A stretch of 64,000 nucleotides of DNA from NCBI RefSeq assembly GCF_000381025.1, contig NZ_KB905815.1:789789-853788 (forward strand). The letters run 5' to 3'. Below, piece after piece: positions 18,242 through 26,657 of this stretch. The notes beneath the pieces are model-generated. The model made no database searches. It had not been told where the DNA came from and worked only from the letters and a program-made list of their open reading frames with translations. Made by a program: the position numbers and the translations under genes. This DNA comes from Streptomyces sulphureus DSM 40104. Lineage in GTDB: Bacteria > Actinomycetota > Actinomycetes > Streptomycetales > Streptomycetaceae. The stretch's first letter is position 1. Every line of letters starts with the position of its first letter.

Positions 18242-18377
18242 AGGCGCCGCGGGGTCCGGGCATGCGGCGCGTCAACTCCGCTCCTGCAAGGGAAAGTTCG
18301 CTGCCGAACCTTGCGTCGCGGGGACCGACCCTGCGCAGCCCGGACGCTCCCGGCCTCGACGGCGGTGAGGATGCAGA

Positions 18378-18420
18378 CGCAGAGGCCAGGACCGGGCCTG
18401 GTGTCCCGATCGCCTCTGCG
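18378..18420. terminator. Bidirectional terminator between convergent genes
   Basis: CGCAGAGGC pairs perfectly with GCCTCTGCG, and inside it CCAGG pairs with CCTGG. The hairpin sits midway between the LRR gene and the last gene of the TetR-controlled set, which point towards each other. Confidence 0.6.
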
Positions 18421-18460
18421 CGTCATCACCACGCTGGGGCAGGTGCCGGCAGGGGATGGG

Positions 18461-19357
18461 CTACGCGTCCCTACTCGATGCCGGTCCTGCGGCGCCGAGT
18501 ACGGAGAAGCGCAACGGGTTCCCGGAGGGGTCGTGCGTGGTCAGGCTGGTGACCTCGTACTGGTGCGGGTGGCCGGCGGCAGTGAGGCGTTCGGCGAGTG
18601 CCCCGATCGCCCCCGGGCCGCTGAGGAGCAAGTCGACGCAGGTGAGGCGGGCGGTGTCGGGCCCTGCGGGCGTGCCTCCCTGCGGGCTGAACCGGTTGGT
18701 GAGGACGAGGAGGCTGAGGTGGTCGCTGACGCCGAGACCGACGAATCCGTCCCCCAGGCGGGCGAAGATCTCCATGCCCAGCAGGTCGCGGTAGAACCGC
18801 TTGGTGCGGGTGAGAGCGTCGTCGGTCGCCTTGAGTTGGACGTGCCCCATCTGCGTCCCGGCCGGCAGGTGCGCGGGCCTGCTCGCCCCGGGCTCGTCGA
18901 GCAGGTCCTGCACGGCGAGCGGCGTGGCGACCGCGACGGGCAGGCCCTCGTCGGTCCACTGCCATTGCTCCCGCGGACAGGCCCAGGTCACTTCGATTGT
19001 GTGGCCGTCGGGGTCGGTGACGTAGCACGACTGGCTCACGACATGGTCGCGCAGATCGACGTCGAGTCCTGCGTCCAGGTGCCGCTGAGCGAAGCGGGCC
19101 ACATCCGCCCTGGTGGGCACGAGCGGGGCGAAGTGGCTGAGCCCGGGGCTGGAGGGCGGTGGCGCGACAGCCCCGGCGACCTCGTGCAGGTCGACCAGTA
19201 CCCGTCCCTCCACGCCCAGTTGCGCTCGCTGTGTTCGGCGTTCGAGGAGGCGGAAGCCTGCAACCTCGGTGTAGTAGCGCAGGCTGCGTGCCAGGTCGGC
19301 CACCGTCAGCGCGACCGGACCGAGGCTGAGTGTCTGGTCCATTCGATAGTCGGTCAT
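18461..19357 (-). CDS. Two-module VOC protein, dioxygenase-like but with altered metal ligands
   Basis: 298 residues with two glyoxalase/extradiol-dioxygenase modules: GPVALTVADLARSLRYY at about 13 and GHVQLKATD at about 168. The overall arrangement is that of CatE-type catechol 2,3-dioxygenases. The metal ligands are incomplete: module 1 has Pro where the first His belongs (LGPVALTV) but keeps Glu in GHTIEVTW; module 2 keeps the first His (GHV) but has Arg where the last Glu belongs (GNPLRF). A normal Fe(II) dioxygenase site therefore looks unlikely, and a binding or isomerase role is possible. It is the last gene of the TetR-controlled set, 165 bp after the FMN reductase. AAAGG lies 7 nt before the ATG. 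Confidence 0.8.
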   Translation of the reverse strand: MTDYRMDQTLSLGPVALTVADLARSLRYYTEVAGFRLLERRTQRAQLGVEGRVLVDLHEVAGAVAPPPSSPGLSHFAPLVPTRADVARFAQRHLDAGLDVDLRDHVVSQSCYVTDPDGHTIEVTWACPREQWQWTDEGLPVAVATPLAVQDLLDEPGASRPAHLPAGTQMGHVQLKATDDALTRTKRFYRDLLGMEIFARLGDGFVGLGVSDHLSLLVLTNRFSPQGGTPAGPDTARLTCVDLLLSGPGAIGALAERLTAAGHPHQYEVTSLTTHDPSGNPLRFSVLGAAGPASSRDA

Positions 19358-19522
19358 TGTCGACCTTTCTTCCGTGCTGGGTCTCTCCTGGAACGGAGTT
19401 GAGCCGTGAGCCGCAGCGTGGGCGGGGCCGCGGCCGGCCCTGCTCGCCTGTGAAGCGCAACTCTTCGCTGGCGCGTGAAGCCTGGGGCCGGGCCTGTAAC
19501 AGCCCGGCCGTGCGGGAGAGCT

Positions 19523-20104
19523 TCAGGAAGCCGCCGGAAGTGCGCTGTTGCGGGTCTGGGCGAGGAGGTTGCTCCAGGACAGGAGCTGGTCGAGCATCGC
19601 CGTGAGAGCGGGGCCCTGGTGGTCGCCGGGGGTGAACGTGGCGCCGAAGTCGGCGAAGTCGGTGCGCAGGTTCAGGGCGACGGTGGCGGAGACGTCCGCG
19701 AGTTGCAGGGCGCCCAGCACCGGGCGCAGGGCTTCGACGGCGCGCACGCCGCCGTCGAAGCCGTAGGAGACGAGGCCGACGGCCTTGTTGTTCCACTCGG
19801 CGTGGACGCGGTCGAGGGCGTTCTTCAGGACGCCGGGGAAGGAGTGGTTGTACTCGGGAGTGACGAGTACGTAGCCGTCGTAGGCGGCGACGGTCGTGGC
19901 CCACTGCTGGGTGTGGGGGTGGGTGTAGCGCCCCATGGCGGGCGGGAACGGTTCGTCGATCTGCGGCAGGTCGACCTCGGCGAGGTCGATCAGGTCGTAC
20001 TCCGCGTCGCCGCGCTGGTGCGCCTGCTCCAGAACCCACTGTGCGACGCGTTCGCCGGCGCGTCCGGTGCGGGTGCTGCCGAGAATGATGGCGATCTTCG
20101 GCAT
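19523..20104 (-). CDS. NADPH-dependent FMN reductase family protein
   Basis: A 193-residue flavodoxin-fold protein. IILGSTRTGRAGERVA is the phosphate-binding loop for FMN, and VTPEYNHSFPGVLKNALD is the family signature (TPEYNxSxPGxLKNAxD). Such enzymes reduce free FMN or quinones with NAD(P)H and often supply reduced flavin to a monooxygenase. It lies in the same direction as the FAD monooxygenase upstream in this set, but the monooxygenase type seen here usually reduces its own FAD, so the reductase may instead handle a quinone product. A gap of 133 bp separates it from the hydrolase before it. Confidence 0.9.
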   Translation of the reverse strand: MPKIAIILGSTRTGRAGERVAQWVLEQAHQRGDAEYDLIDLAEVDLPQIDEPFPPAMGRYTHPHTQQWATTVAAYDGYVLVTPEYNHSFPGVLKNALDRVHAEWNNKAVGLVSYGFDGGVRAVEALRPVLGALQLADVSATVALNLRTDFADFGATFTPGDHQGPALTAMLDQLLSWSNLLAQTRNSALPAAS

Positions 20105-20237
20105 CGTGCCTCCTTGGAGAGAAGAAGCGGTGGGCTCCCGGTCCTGCGCGCGATCGCTCCGCAAGGGCGCGTGATCGACCGCTTGTCGCGGACGACGCCG
20201 ACGACGGCCCGCGGACGGGGAGCCGGATGGCAGGGGT

Positions 20238-20975
20238 TCAGTGGCCGGTGGCCGGGACTCGGTGGGCGAGGAAGGAGTCGAGAAGGGCGAAGACCGTCTC
20301 GGGCTTCTCGCGGGTGGGCAAGTGCCCTGCACCGGGGATGAGTTCGAACCGCGCGTGGCGGAATCCCGCGGCGTAGGCGCGGCCGAAGTCGGGGGTGACG
20401 ACCGTGTCGTCGGCGCCCCAGAGCACCAGCACCGGGCAGGCGACGGTGGCAAGGCGGGGCAATAGGCCGGCGTCTGCCATGCCCGGGCCGGCGTAGGCGC
20501 GCATGGCGGCCGTCGCCTGTGCGGACGGCCCGCCCCGCGGCGCCGGAGCCGGTGGCCCGGTGGGCACGGTGATCTGCTGGCCGGGTACGACGGGGCCGAT
20601 GGCGTCCATGAGGACGAGCTGGGAGATCCGGCCCCCACGGTCGTCGAGGACGGTTTGGGTGGCGACCCAGCCGCCGAAGGACGTGCCGATCACCGTGACG
20701 TCGCTCAGCCCGAGGTGGCCGAGCAGGTCCAGGTAGGAAGCGGCGAGTGCGCGCACGGAGTCCAGGTCGTCAGGCCGTGCGGTGCCGTCCCAGCCGGGAT
20801 GGGTGGGCGCCACCACCCTGTGATGCGGTGCGAGGTGGTCGATCAACGTTGCGATACTGGACGGGCCGGGGCCGCCGTGCAGGACGAGGACCGGGCTGCT
20901 GCCCTTGCCGGCCTCGCGCAGTTCGAGGTCCAGGCCGGGTCGGAGCGGGAGGGTGTGCGCGAGCGGCATCGTCAT
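20238..20975 (-). CDS. Alpha/beta hydrolase
   Basis: 245 residues with the full alpha/beta-hydrolase triad: the oxyanion loop HGGPGPSS, nucleophile Ser in GTSFGG, acid in WGADDTVV and His in GAGHLPT. The size and lid position resemble the meta-cleavage-product hydrolase and haloperoxidase branch (BphD/HsaD-like), but single-gene assignment is not safe. GAGGAGG lies 5 nt before the ATG. The start is 46 bp after the monooxygenase stop, so the two are very likely cotranscribed and may act in sequence: hydroxylation first, then cleavage of the product. Confidence 0.9.
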   Translation of the reverse strand: MTMPLAHTLPLRPGLDLELREAGKGSSPVLVLHGGPGPSSIATLIDHLAPHHRVVAPTHPGWDGTARPDDLDSVRALAASYLDLLGHLGLSDVTVIGTSFGGWVATQTVLDDRGGRISQLVLMDAIGPVVPGQQITVPTGPPAPAPRGGPSAQATAAMRAYAGPGMADAGLLPRLATVACPVLVLWGADDTVVTPDFGRAYAAGFRHARFELIPGAGHLPTREKPETVFALLDSFLAHRVPATGH

Positions 20976-21021
20976 GGGTTCCTCCTCGATGTGGCCGGGT
21001 GCGCTGCCGCCGGAGCGGGCC

Positions 21022-22164
21022 TCAGTGGCCTGTCGGGTCGGGGGCGAAGAACGCGGCCATCTGCTCCAGGCCCCGCTCGCCGAACATGGTGTCCAGGGCG
21101 GCGGCGGACTCGGTGGCGGACGCCTCGCTGCGCGGGAAGAGAGCCTCCTCGTACGTGACCAGGGCCGCTTCGGTGTCACCGGGGCGCGCGGCGATGGCCA
21201 GGGCGAGTTCGGCAGCGTCGAGCATGGCGAGGTTGGCGCCTTCCCCGGCGAAGGGGGACATCACGTGGGCGGCGTCACCGAGCAGCGTCACGCCCGCGAC
21301 GCGGTCCCAACGATGCCCGACGGGAAGGGCGTGGATACGGCGCGGCGTGATCGCGTCCGCATCGGCGACCAGGCCGCGCAGGTCCTCGTCCCAGCCCTCG
21401 AAGTGGGCGAGGACCGCGGCCTTGGCGGCAGCGTGGTCGGCGAAGTCGACCGTGTCCATCCAGCTTTCGTCGACCTTGAGCGCCGTGTAGATGTGCAGGC
21501 TGCCGTCGCTCTCCCGGTGCGCGAGGAATCCGCGTTCGTCGCCGAGGGCGATGAAGAACCCGCCGCCGACGACCGCGGCGCTGCGCGAGTGGCGGGTGTC
21601 GGCGTCGTAGAGATCGGTCTCGACGAAGGAGATGCCGGTGTAGGCGGGCTGGGCGGCCGAGACCAGCGGGCGAATCCGGGACCAGGCACCGTCCGCGCCG
21701 ATCAGGAGGTCGGTGGTGAGGGCGGACCCGTCGGCGAACGTCACCTCGTGGCGCCCGTCGCCCAGCGTCCGGGCCCCGGTGACCTTGCGGCTCCAGTGGA
21801 TCGTGCCGTCGGGCAGGGAGTTGAGCAGCAGGTCCCGCAGGTCGCCGCGGTCCACCTCCGGCCGGTCGCCGGTGCCGTCGTCTTCCTCGGCCACGTGCAC
21901 GGTGCCGTCCTGGCCGAGCAGGCGCATGGCCTGACCGCCCTCATGGACGATCTTGAGGAAGTCGTCGTGGAGGCCGGCGGCGTGCAGGGCCTTCTGCCCG
22001 CTGTTCTCGTGGATGTCGAGCATCCCGCCCTGCGTACGGGCCGCCGCCGACGCCTCCAGTTCGAAGATCGCCGACTCGATGCCGTTGACGTGCAGAACAC
22101 GGGCGGCGGTCAGGCCACCGAGACCTGCTCCCATGATCGCGATCGGGAAATGGCTGGTGCTCAT
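21022..22164 (-). CDS. FAD-dependent aromatic monooxygenase, TetX-like
   Basis: A 380-residue group A flavoprotein hydroxylase. It shows the FAD-binding GAGLGGLTAA at residues 11-20, the DG-type motif LLIGADGAWSRIR, and the second FAD motif LLGDAAHVMSPFAGEGANLAM, which is shared with TetX-type tetracycline-inactivating enzymes and other antibiotic hydroxylases. The first residues STSHFPIAIMGAG need no partner reductase in this class, since NADPH binds the same chain. GGAGG lies 5 nt before the ATG; earlier starts run into the operator. The site upstream is shared with the TetR gene. The natural substrate may be an aromatic polyketide or other phenol; tetracycline resistance is not claimed. 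Confidence 0.9.
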   Translation of the reverse strand: MSTSHFPIAIMGAGLGGLTAARVLHVNGIESAIFELEASAAARTQGGMLDIHENSGQKALHAAGLHDDFLKIVHEGGQAMRLLGQDGTVHVAEEDDGTGDRPEVDRGDLRDLLLNSLPDGTIHWSRKVTGARTLGDGRHEVTFADGSALTTDLLIGADGAWSRIRPLVSAAQPAYTGISFVETDLYDADTRHSRSAAVVGGGFFIALGDERGFLAHRESDGSLHIYTALKVDESWMDTVDFADHAAAKAAVLAHFEGWDEDLRGLVADADAITPRRIHALPVGHRWDRVAGVTLLGDAAHVMSPFAGEGANLAMLDAAELALAIAARPGDTEAALVTYEEALFPRSEASATESAAALDTMFGERGLEQMAAFFAPDPTGH

Positions 22165-22213
22165 GGGGCCTCCGAAAGCAGTAGGGGAACATCTCGGCGC
22201 TCCGCCCACCGTA

Positions 22214-22242
22214 ACGAACATGTTCGTCGCGAACAAATTCGC
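22214..22242. promoter_or_regulatory. Tandem TetR operators before the monooxygenase
   Basis: ACGAACATGTTCGT is a perfect 14-bp palindrome. It is followed immediately by a weaker copy, GCGAACAAATTCGC, 15 bp on. Both lie 50-78 bp upstream of the monooxygenase start. The core GAACATGTTC recurs before the TetR gene. Confidence 0.72.
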
Positions 22243-22293
22243 CCGTGGAAAGCTGCCGCTCCCCGGCCGCGTCCGTCGCCGAGACCCGGGCGG

Positions 22294-22989
22294 TCAGTCC
22301 TCCACGACCGGGACAGGCGTGTGCACGATGCCGTTGACGAGGACGTCGAAGCTCCAGCGGAGCCTGTCCGACACCGAGCCGCCGACCAGGGCGGGCATGT
22401 GCGCGGTGATCGCCGGATGCGTGGCGGCGTCCACGGCGTGCAGTGCACGCACCGTGGCGTCCCAGTCGTCCTCGAAGGCGGGATCGTGCTCACGCGTCGA
22501 CTGCTCGGCAGCGGTGGCTGTCGCGCTCTGGAGCAGCTTGTCCACCCCCCAGGCGACCTGCTCCCGGCCGGCGCCGCTTTGTGAGAGGAGATCGAGGATG
22601 CGCTCCACCAGGCGCAGGTAGTTCTCGCCGCTCGGGCGGGCGACGAGCGCGGCCCGCGCGAGCTGCGGGTGCTCGAACAGCACCCCGGTGTACGACGTCA
22701 TGACGGCGCGAAGCTGCTCGCGCCAGCCCTCACCGCCGTCCCGCCCGGTCAGGTCGACCTCGCCGAGCAGGGAGTCCAGCACGGCCGCGTGCAGCTCGGC
22801 GGTGTTGGCGACGTAGACGTACAGCGACGCCGGGCCGGTGTCCAACTCCTGCGCCAGACGGCGCATCGTGACCTTCCCCAGCCCCTCCGCCCGCATGATC
22901 CGCACGGCGGTGTCCACTATCCAGCGACGGGACAGGGCGGGCTTCGCGGGACGCTCGCGGCGGCTGATCGGCTCTCTTCTCGCAGTCAT
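22294..22989 (-). CDS. TetR-family regulator (TetR_C class)
   Basis: 231 residues. Residues 17-65 form the DNA-binding helices (RRWIVDTAVRIMRAEGLGKV, then MRRLAQELDTGPASLYVYVA, the recognition region). The C-terminal half contains GVLFEHPQLARAALV and LRWSFDVLVNGI, typical of the TetR_C ligand domain found in regulators of drug and polyketide responses. The gene lies upstream of, and in the same direction as, the monooxygenase. The palindrome GAACATGTTC occurs before both genes, so autoregulation and control of the enzyme set are inferred. The ATG is preferred over far-upstream starts, which would cross the operator. Confidence 0.9.
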   Translation of the reverse strand: MTARREPISRRERPAKPALSRRWIVDTAVRIMRAEGLGKVTMRRLAQELDTGPASLYVYVANTAELHAAVLDSLLGEVDLTGRDGGEGWREQLRAVMTSYTGVLFEHPQLARAALVARPSGENYLRLVERILDLLSQSGAGREQVAWGVDKLLQSATATAAEQSTREHDPAFEDDWDATVRALHAVDAATHPAITAHMPALVGGSVSDRLRWSFDVLVNGIVHTPVPVVED

Positions 22990-23003
22990 AACTGGATCGT
23001 AAA

Positions 23004-23013
23004 GAACATGTTC
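23004..23013. promoter_or_regulatory. TetR operator before its own gene
   Basis: GAACATGTTC, a perfect 10-bp palindrome 14 bp upstream of the regulator start codon. It is identical to the core of the stronger site before the monooxygenase. Confidence 0.65.
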
Positions 23014-23208
23014 GCGGTGGCGGGACTGCCCGCTCGCTCTCGGCCTCGTACCCGCGCTCCGCGAGGGACTCGGCGTCCCCCGTGCCGGAGGACCGCGGCC
23101 CCGAGGGTACGCGCGATGGCCGGGCACGGGATGTGCTGACTCGATCGATGTGGGCTGCGGTCCCGACGGTTGGCCGCCCACGTCGGCGGAAGTGCGCGAG
23201 GCCGTGTC

Positions 23209-24141
23209 TCACGTGAGCGGACCGGGCTCCTCCGTAATCCGGTCGCACAGCCAGGAGTTGACGCCGCCGATCGCCGTCCTGGCCATTGCCGTGGAGTGGC
23301 CCGTGAAGCCGTGGGGTGCCTCGGGATACACCCGGAGCTCGACATCGTTGCCGGCCGCCGACAACCTGCCTGCCAGCGCAAGGTTGTCCTCCAGCAGTAC
23401 GTCTGCGCCTCCGACGACCAGCAGTGTCGGCGGTAGCCCGCGAAGAACGGCGTAGAGGGGAGAGACGTCGGGATCGGTGCGGTCCTCCACATGGCCGGCG
23501 TACGCCTGGAGGAAGTATTCCTCCGCGATACGGCGACCGGCCGGGGTCCGTGCGCTCAAGTCGTAGGTCCCGAATTGGAGTGCGGCGCCGGTGAATCGGC
23601 CGACGGCGCCCTTGTCTCTCAGCCGGAGCAGTGTCGCCAGGGCGAGCGTGGCTCCTGCGGAGCTCCCGCCGATCGCCAACCGGGACGTTCCGAAGCGGGC
23701 TTCGGCTTCTGCGACGAGCCAGAGCGCCGCCGCTTCGCAGTCGTCGGGTGCCGCCGGCCAGGGATGCTCAGGAGCCAGCCGGTAGTCGACGCTTACGACG
23801 GCGATGCGCAGAGCGTCCGCGAGCTCGCGGTTGCGTATGTCTCCTCGCGCTGCGGAGTCCATGAAGAAGCCGCCGCCGTGTATGTCCAGATAGACGCCAC
23901 GCGGCGGACCGTCGCCAGGAGTGAAGATCCGGACAGGGACGCGCGCTTCCGCGGCTCCGATCGTCTCTTCGATGGCAGGCGGATCGGCGGCAGTCGGGGC
24001 AGACCTCGTCGCGCGGGCTTCCTTGAGCTCCTCCAGTGTCCTGGGGCCACGGCCCGCCGCCCTCGACTCGTAGAAGGCACGGGCTTCGTCGACCTGCTCG
24101 GCGGGTACGTCAGCGAACAGTGCGTCCAGCGCCAATCGCAC
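23209..24141 (-). CDS. Hormone-sensitive-lipase-like esterase
   Basis: A 310-residue carboxylesterase of the HSL (family IV) group. The oxyanion motif HGGGFF is at about residue 90, the nucleophile is in GGSSAGA, the acid follows in PDVSPLY or VVGGADVLLED, and His is in APHGFTGH. DYRLAPEHPWPAAPDD is the usual family block. The GTG start has GAGGAGG 4 nt upstream and fits better than an ATG 16 codons earlier. It lies between the TetR gene and the CoA-transferase gene, 110 bp after the latter, in the same direction; it could be the last gene of the CoA operon or independent. Substrates are probably short acyl esters. Confidence 0.88.
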   Translation of the reverse strand: MRLALDALFADVPAEQVDEARAFYESRAAGRGPRTLEELKEARATRSAPTAADPPAIEETIGAAEARVPVRIFTPGDGPPRGVYLDIHGGGFFMDSAARGDIRNRELADALRIAVVSVDYRLAPEHPWPAAPDDCEAAALWLVAEAEARFGTSRLAIGGSSAGATLALATLLRLRDKGAVGRFTGAALQFGTYDLSARTPAGRRIAEEYFLQAYAGHVEDRTDPDVSPLYAVLRGLPPTLLVVGGADVLLEDNLALAGRLSAAGNDVELRVYPEAPHGFTGHSTAMARTAIGGVNSWLCDRITEEPGPLT

Positions 24142-24251
24142 GCGTCCTCCTCGTCTCACCTCCACGCTATCGCTGACCAGCGGTGCCAAATGCGCCGTGT
24201 GCGGCGGTGGTTGCCGGGTCGCTCCCGCCGTGCGGGTCGCCCGTACGCGGC

Positions 24252-25406
24252 TCAGCGTTCCTCGCCGTCTCCCGCCCCGAACTCCGCCAGCACGGCACGG
24301 GTGTGCTCGCCCAGTGCCGGCACGGGACCCATCCTCGCCTCGACGTCGCCGAAGGTGATCGGCGGCAGGACCGACTCGACGGGACCCGCGGGGGTCTCCA
24401 CGGTGCGCCAGCGGTCGCGGGCGGCGAGCTGCGGGTGGTCGACGAGGCCGTGGACGGAGTTGAGCGCGGCGTTGCCGATGCCCGCCTCGTCAAGTTGCCG
24501 GACGAGCGGCTCGGTGCGGAGGGTGCGCGTCGCCTCGGCGACCGTCGCGTCCACCGTCGCACGGTTGCGGCAGCGGGCGAGGTTGGTGGCGAACTCGGGG
24601 TGCTCGGCGAGGTCGGGGCGGCCCAATACGTCGCGCGCGAGTTTCCGCCACTGGCGGTCGTTCTGCACGCCGATGAGCAAGTCGGGGCCGTCGGCCGTCG
24701 GGTACGCGTCGTACGGGACGATCGAGGGGTGGCCCAGCGCCGAGCGGGCCGGTGGCGTCCCGGTGTACTTGGTCGTGTGCAGGGGATGGCCCATCCACTC
24801 CGCGACGGCGTCGAACATCGAGACCTCGATCCGGGCGCCCCCGCCGCCCCGCGCCCGGCGCAGCAGCGCGGCGAGGACCGCGGAGAAGGCGTACATGCCC
24901 GCGCCTATGTCGGCGATGGGGATGCCGGTCTTCGCCGGCGATCCGGGCGTCCCCGTGACGGAGGCGAGGCCGGTCTCGCCCTGGATGAGCAGGTCGTAGG
25001 CGCGCTTGTCGTGGTACGGGCCCGAGCTGCCGTACCCGGACATGTCGACCGTGACCAACTCCGGGTGGCACGCCATGAGTTCGTCGGCGCCGAACCCCAG
25101 CCTCGCGACCGCGCCCGGGGCGAGGTTCTGGAGGAAGACATCGGCGCCGCCGAGGAGGGTGGTCAGCGCCTCGCGCCCCCGCTCGCTCTTGAGGTCGAGC
25201 GCGACGGACTCCTTGCCGCGGTTGAGCCAGACGAAGTGCGAGGCCATCCCTCGCACGGCGCCGTCGTAGCCGCGGGCGAAGTCGCCCTCGTCCGGCCTCT
25301 CCACCTTGATGACGCGGGCACCGAGGTCCGCGAGGTGGCGGGTGGCGAGGGGGGCGGCCACGGCCTGTTCCAGGCTGAGCACGGTGACACCGTCGAGCGC
25401 GTGCAT
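24252..25406 (-). CDS. Class III (CaiB/BaiF) CoA-transferase
   Basis: 384 residues. The protein opens LDGVTVLSLEQAVAAPLATR and shows GARVIKVERPDEGD, LNRGKESVALDLKS and IADIGAGMYA, in which the Asp is the catalytic carboxylate that forms the CoA thioester intermediate. This family moves CoA between dicarboxylic or aromatic acids, or between the two carboxyls of mesaconyl-CoA. It is the fourth gene of a set with a MaoC hydratase, a CitE-like lyase and an acyl-CoA dehydrogenase, which suggests activation of a branched or C5 dicarboxylic acid. GGAGGAG lies 4 nt before the ATG; the gap to the dehydrogenase gene is 52 bp. Confidence 0.93.
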   Translation of the reverse strand: MHALDGVTVLSLEQAVAAPLATRHLADLGARVIKVERPDEGDFARGYDGAVRGMASHFVWLNRGKESVALDLKSERGREALTTLLGGADVFLQNLAPGAVARLGFGADELMACHPELVTVDMSGYGSSGPYHDKRAYDLLIQGETGLASVTGTPGSPAKTGIPIADIGAGMYAFSAVLAALLRRARGGGGARIEVSMFDAVAEWMGHPLHTTKYTGTPPARSALGHPSIVPYDAYPTADGPDLLIGVQNDRQWRKLARDVLGRPDLAEHPEFATNLARCRNRATVDATVAEATRTLRTEPLVRQLDEAGIGNAALNSVHGLVDHPQLAARDRWRTVETPAGPVESVLPPITFGDVEARMGPVPALGEHTRAVLAEFGAGDGEER

Positions 25407-25458
25407 GTCTCCTCCAGCGGTTGGGGCGGCGGCATGGTGCGACAAGCCGCCGCGGTTT

Positions 25459-26625
25459 TCAGTAGGACCGCGGGAGGCCCATGACGTGCTGCGAGAGGTA
25501 GTTGAGCACCATCTCCTGGCTGATCGGGGCGAGCCGCATCAACCGTGCCTCCCTGAAGTACCGCTCCACGTGGTACTCCTGCGCGTACCCCATGCCGCCG
25601 AGCGTCTGCACCGAGGCGTCCGCCGCCTGGTAACCGGCGTCCGCGCAGAGCCACTTGGCCATGTTCGCCTCGCGGCCGCACTCCATGCCCCGGTCGTACC
25701 GCCACGCCGCGTTGCGCGCCATCAGACGTGCCGCGTCGAGGCGGGTGAGCGACTCGGCGAGGGGGAAGGCGACGCCCTGGTTCCGGCCGATCGGCCGGTC
25801 GAAGACGACGCGGTCCTTGGCGTACCGCGTGGCGACGTCGAGCGCGGCCCTGCCGAGGCCGAGCGCCTCGTGCGCCAGGAGGATGCGCTCGGGGTTGAGC
25901 CCGTCGAGGAGGCAGCGGAACCCCTCGCCCTCCTCGCCGATACGGGCGCTCGCCGGGACGCGGAGGCCGTCGATGAAGATCTCGTTGGAGGCGACGGCGT
26001 TCCGTCCCATCTTGGGGATGGGACGGATCTCCATCGCGCTGCGGTCGACGTCGGCGAGGAAGACGGAGATGCCCTTCGTCGGCTTCTCCGCCTCCTCCCT
26101 GGGGGTGGTGCGCGCGAGGAGCACCATCTTCTGGGAATCCCCTGCCTTGGTGATCCACACCTTCCGGCCGTCGACCACGTACTCGTCGCCGTCCCTGCGC
26201 GCGAAGGTGGAGATACGGGTGGTGTCGGTGCCGGCGTCGGGCTCGGTGACGCCGAAGCAGACGTGGAGCTCGCCCGAGACGGCCCGCGGGAGGATCTCGC
26301 GGCGCAGCTCCTCGCTGCCGTGCTTGGCGAGGACGTTGAGACCGAAGATCGTCAAGTGCATGGTGCTGCACCCGTTCATCCCGGCACCCGACGCCGCGAC
26401 CTCCTCCAGGAGGAGCGCGGCCTCCAGAACGCCGAGGCCGCCCCCGCCGTACTCCTCGGGGATGGCGATGCCGAGCCAGCCGGCTTCGGCGAAGGCGTGG
26501 TAGAACTCCCAGGGGAACTCGCCGAGTCGGTCGCGCTCGGCCCAGTACTCGGGGGTGAACCTGCGGGCGAGTTCGCGGACGCCTTCGCGTATGTCCCGCT
26601 GGTCCTCGGTCAGTTCGAAGTCCAC
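25459..26625 (-). CDS. Acyl-CoA dehydrogenase
   Basis: 388 residues, FAD-dependent. The family blocks CFGVTEPDAGTDT and KVWITKAGDSQKMVLLART bind the flavin, and QTLGGMGYAQEYHVERYFREAR is near the C-terminus. The residue normally acting as base (Glu in the YEGT block) is missing: the sequence there reads RLAPISQEM. Glu246 in LNPERILLA occupies the position used as base in isovaleryl-CoA dehydrogenase, so branched-chain or related acyl-CoAs are plausible. The GTG start (VDFELTEDQ) has AAGGAG 5 nt upstream. It lies in an operon with the CitE-like, MaoC and CoA-transferase genes. Confidence 0.93.
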   Translation of the reverse strand: MDFELTEDQRDIREGVRELARRFTPEYWAERDRLGEFPWEFYHAFAEAGWLGIAIPEEYGGGGLGVLEAALLLEEVAASGAGMNGCSTMHLTIFGLNVLAKHGSEELRREILPRAVSGELHVCFGVTEPDAGTDTTRISTFARRDGDEYVVDGRKVWITKAGDSQKMVLLARTTPREEAEKPTKGISVFLADVDRSAMEIRPIPKMGRNAVASNEIFIDGLRVPASARIGEEGEGFRCLLDGLNPERILLAHEALGLGRAALDVATRYAKDRVVFDRPIGRNQGVAFPLAESLTRLDAARLMARNAAWRYDRGMECGREANMAKWLCADAGYQAADASVQTLGGMGYAQEYHVERYFREARLMRLAPISQEMVLNYLSQHVMGLPRSY

Positions 26626-26657
26626 GTTCTCTCCTTGTTCTCCGGGTCCCGACCCGG

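Noticed and set aside
21022..22164. A tetracycline resistance gene tet(X)
   Set aside because: Only family-level FAD motifs are seen; many Streptomyces hydroxylases share them. The substrate cannot be read from the sequence.
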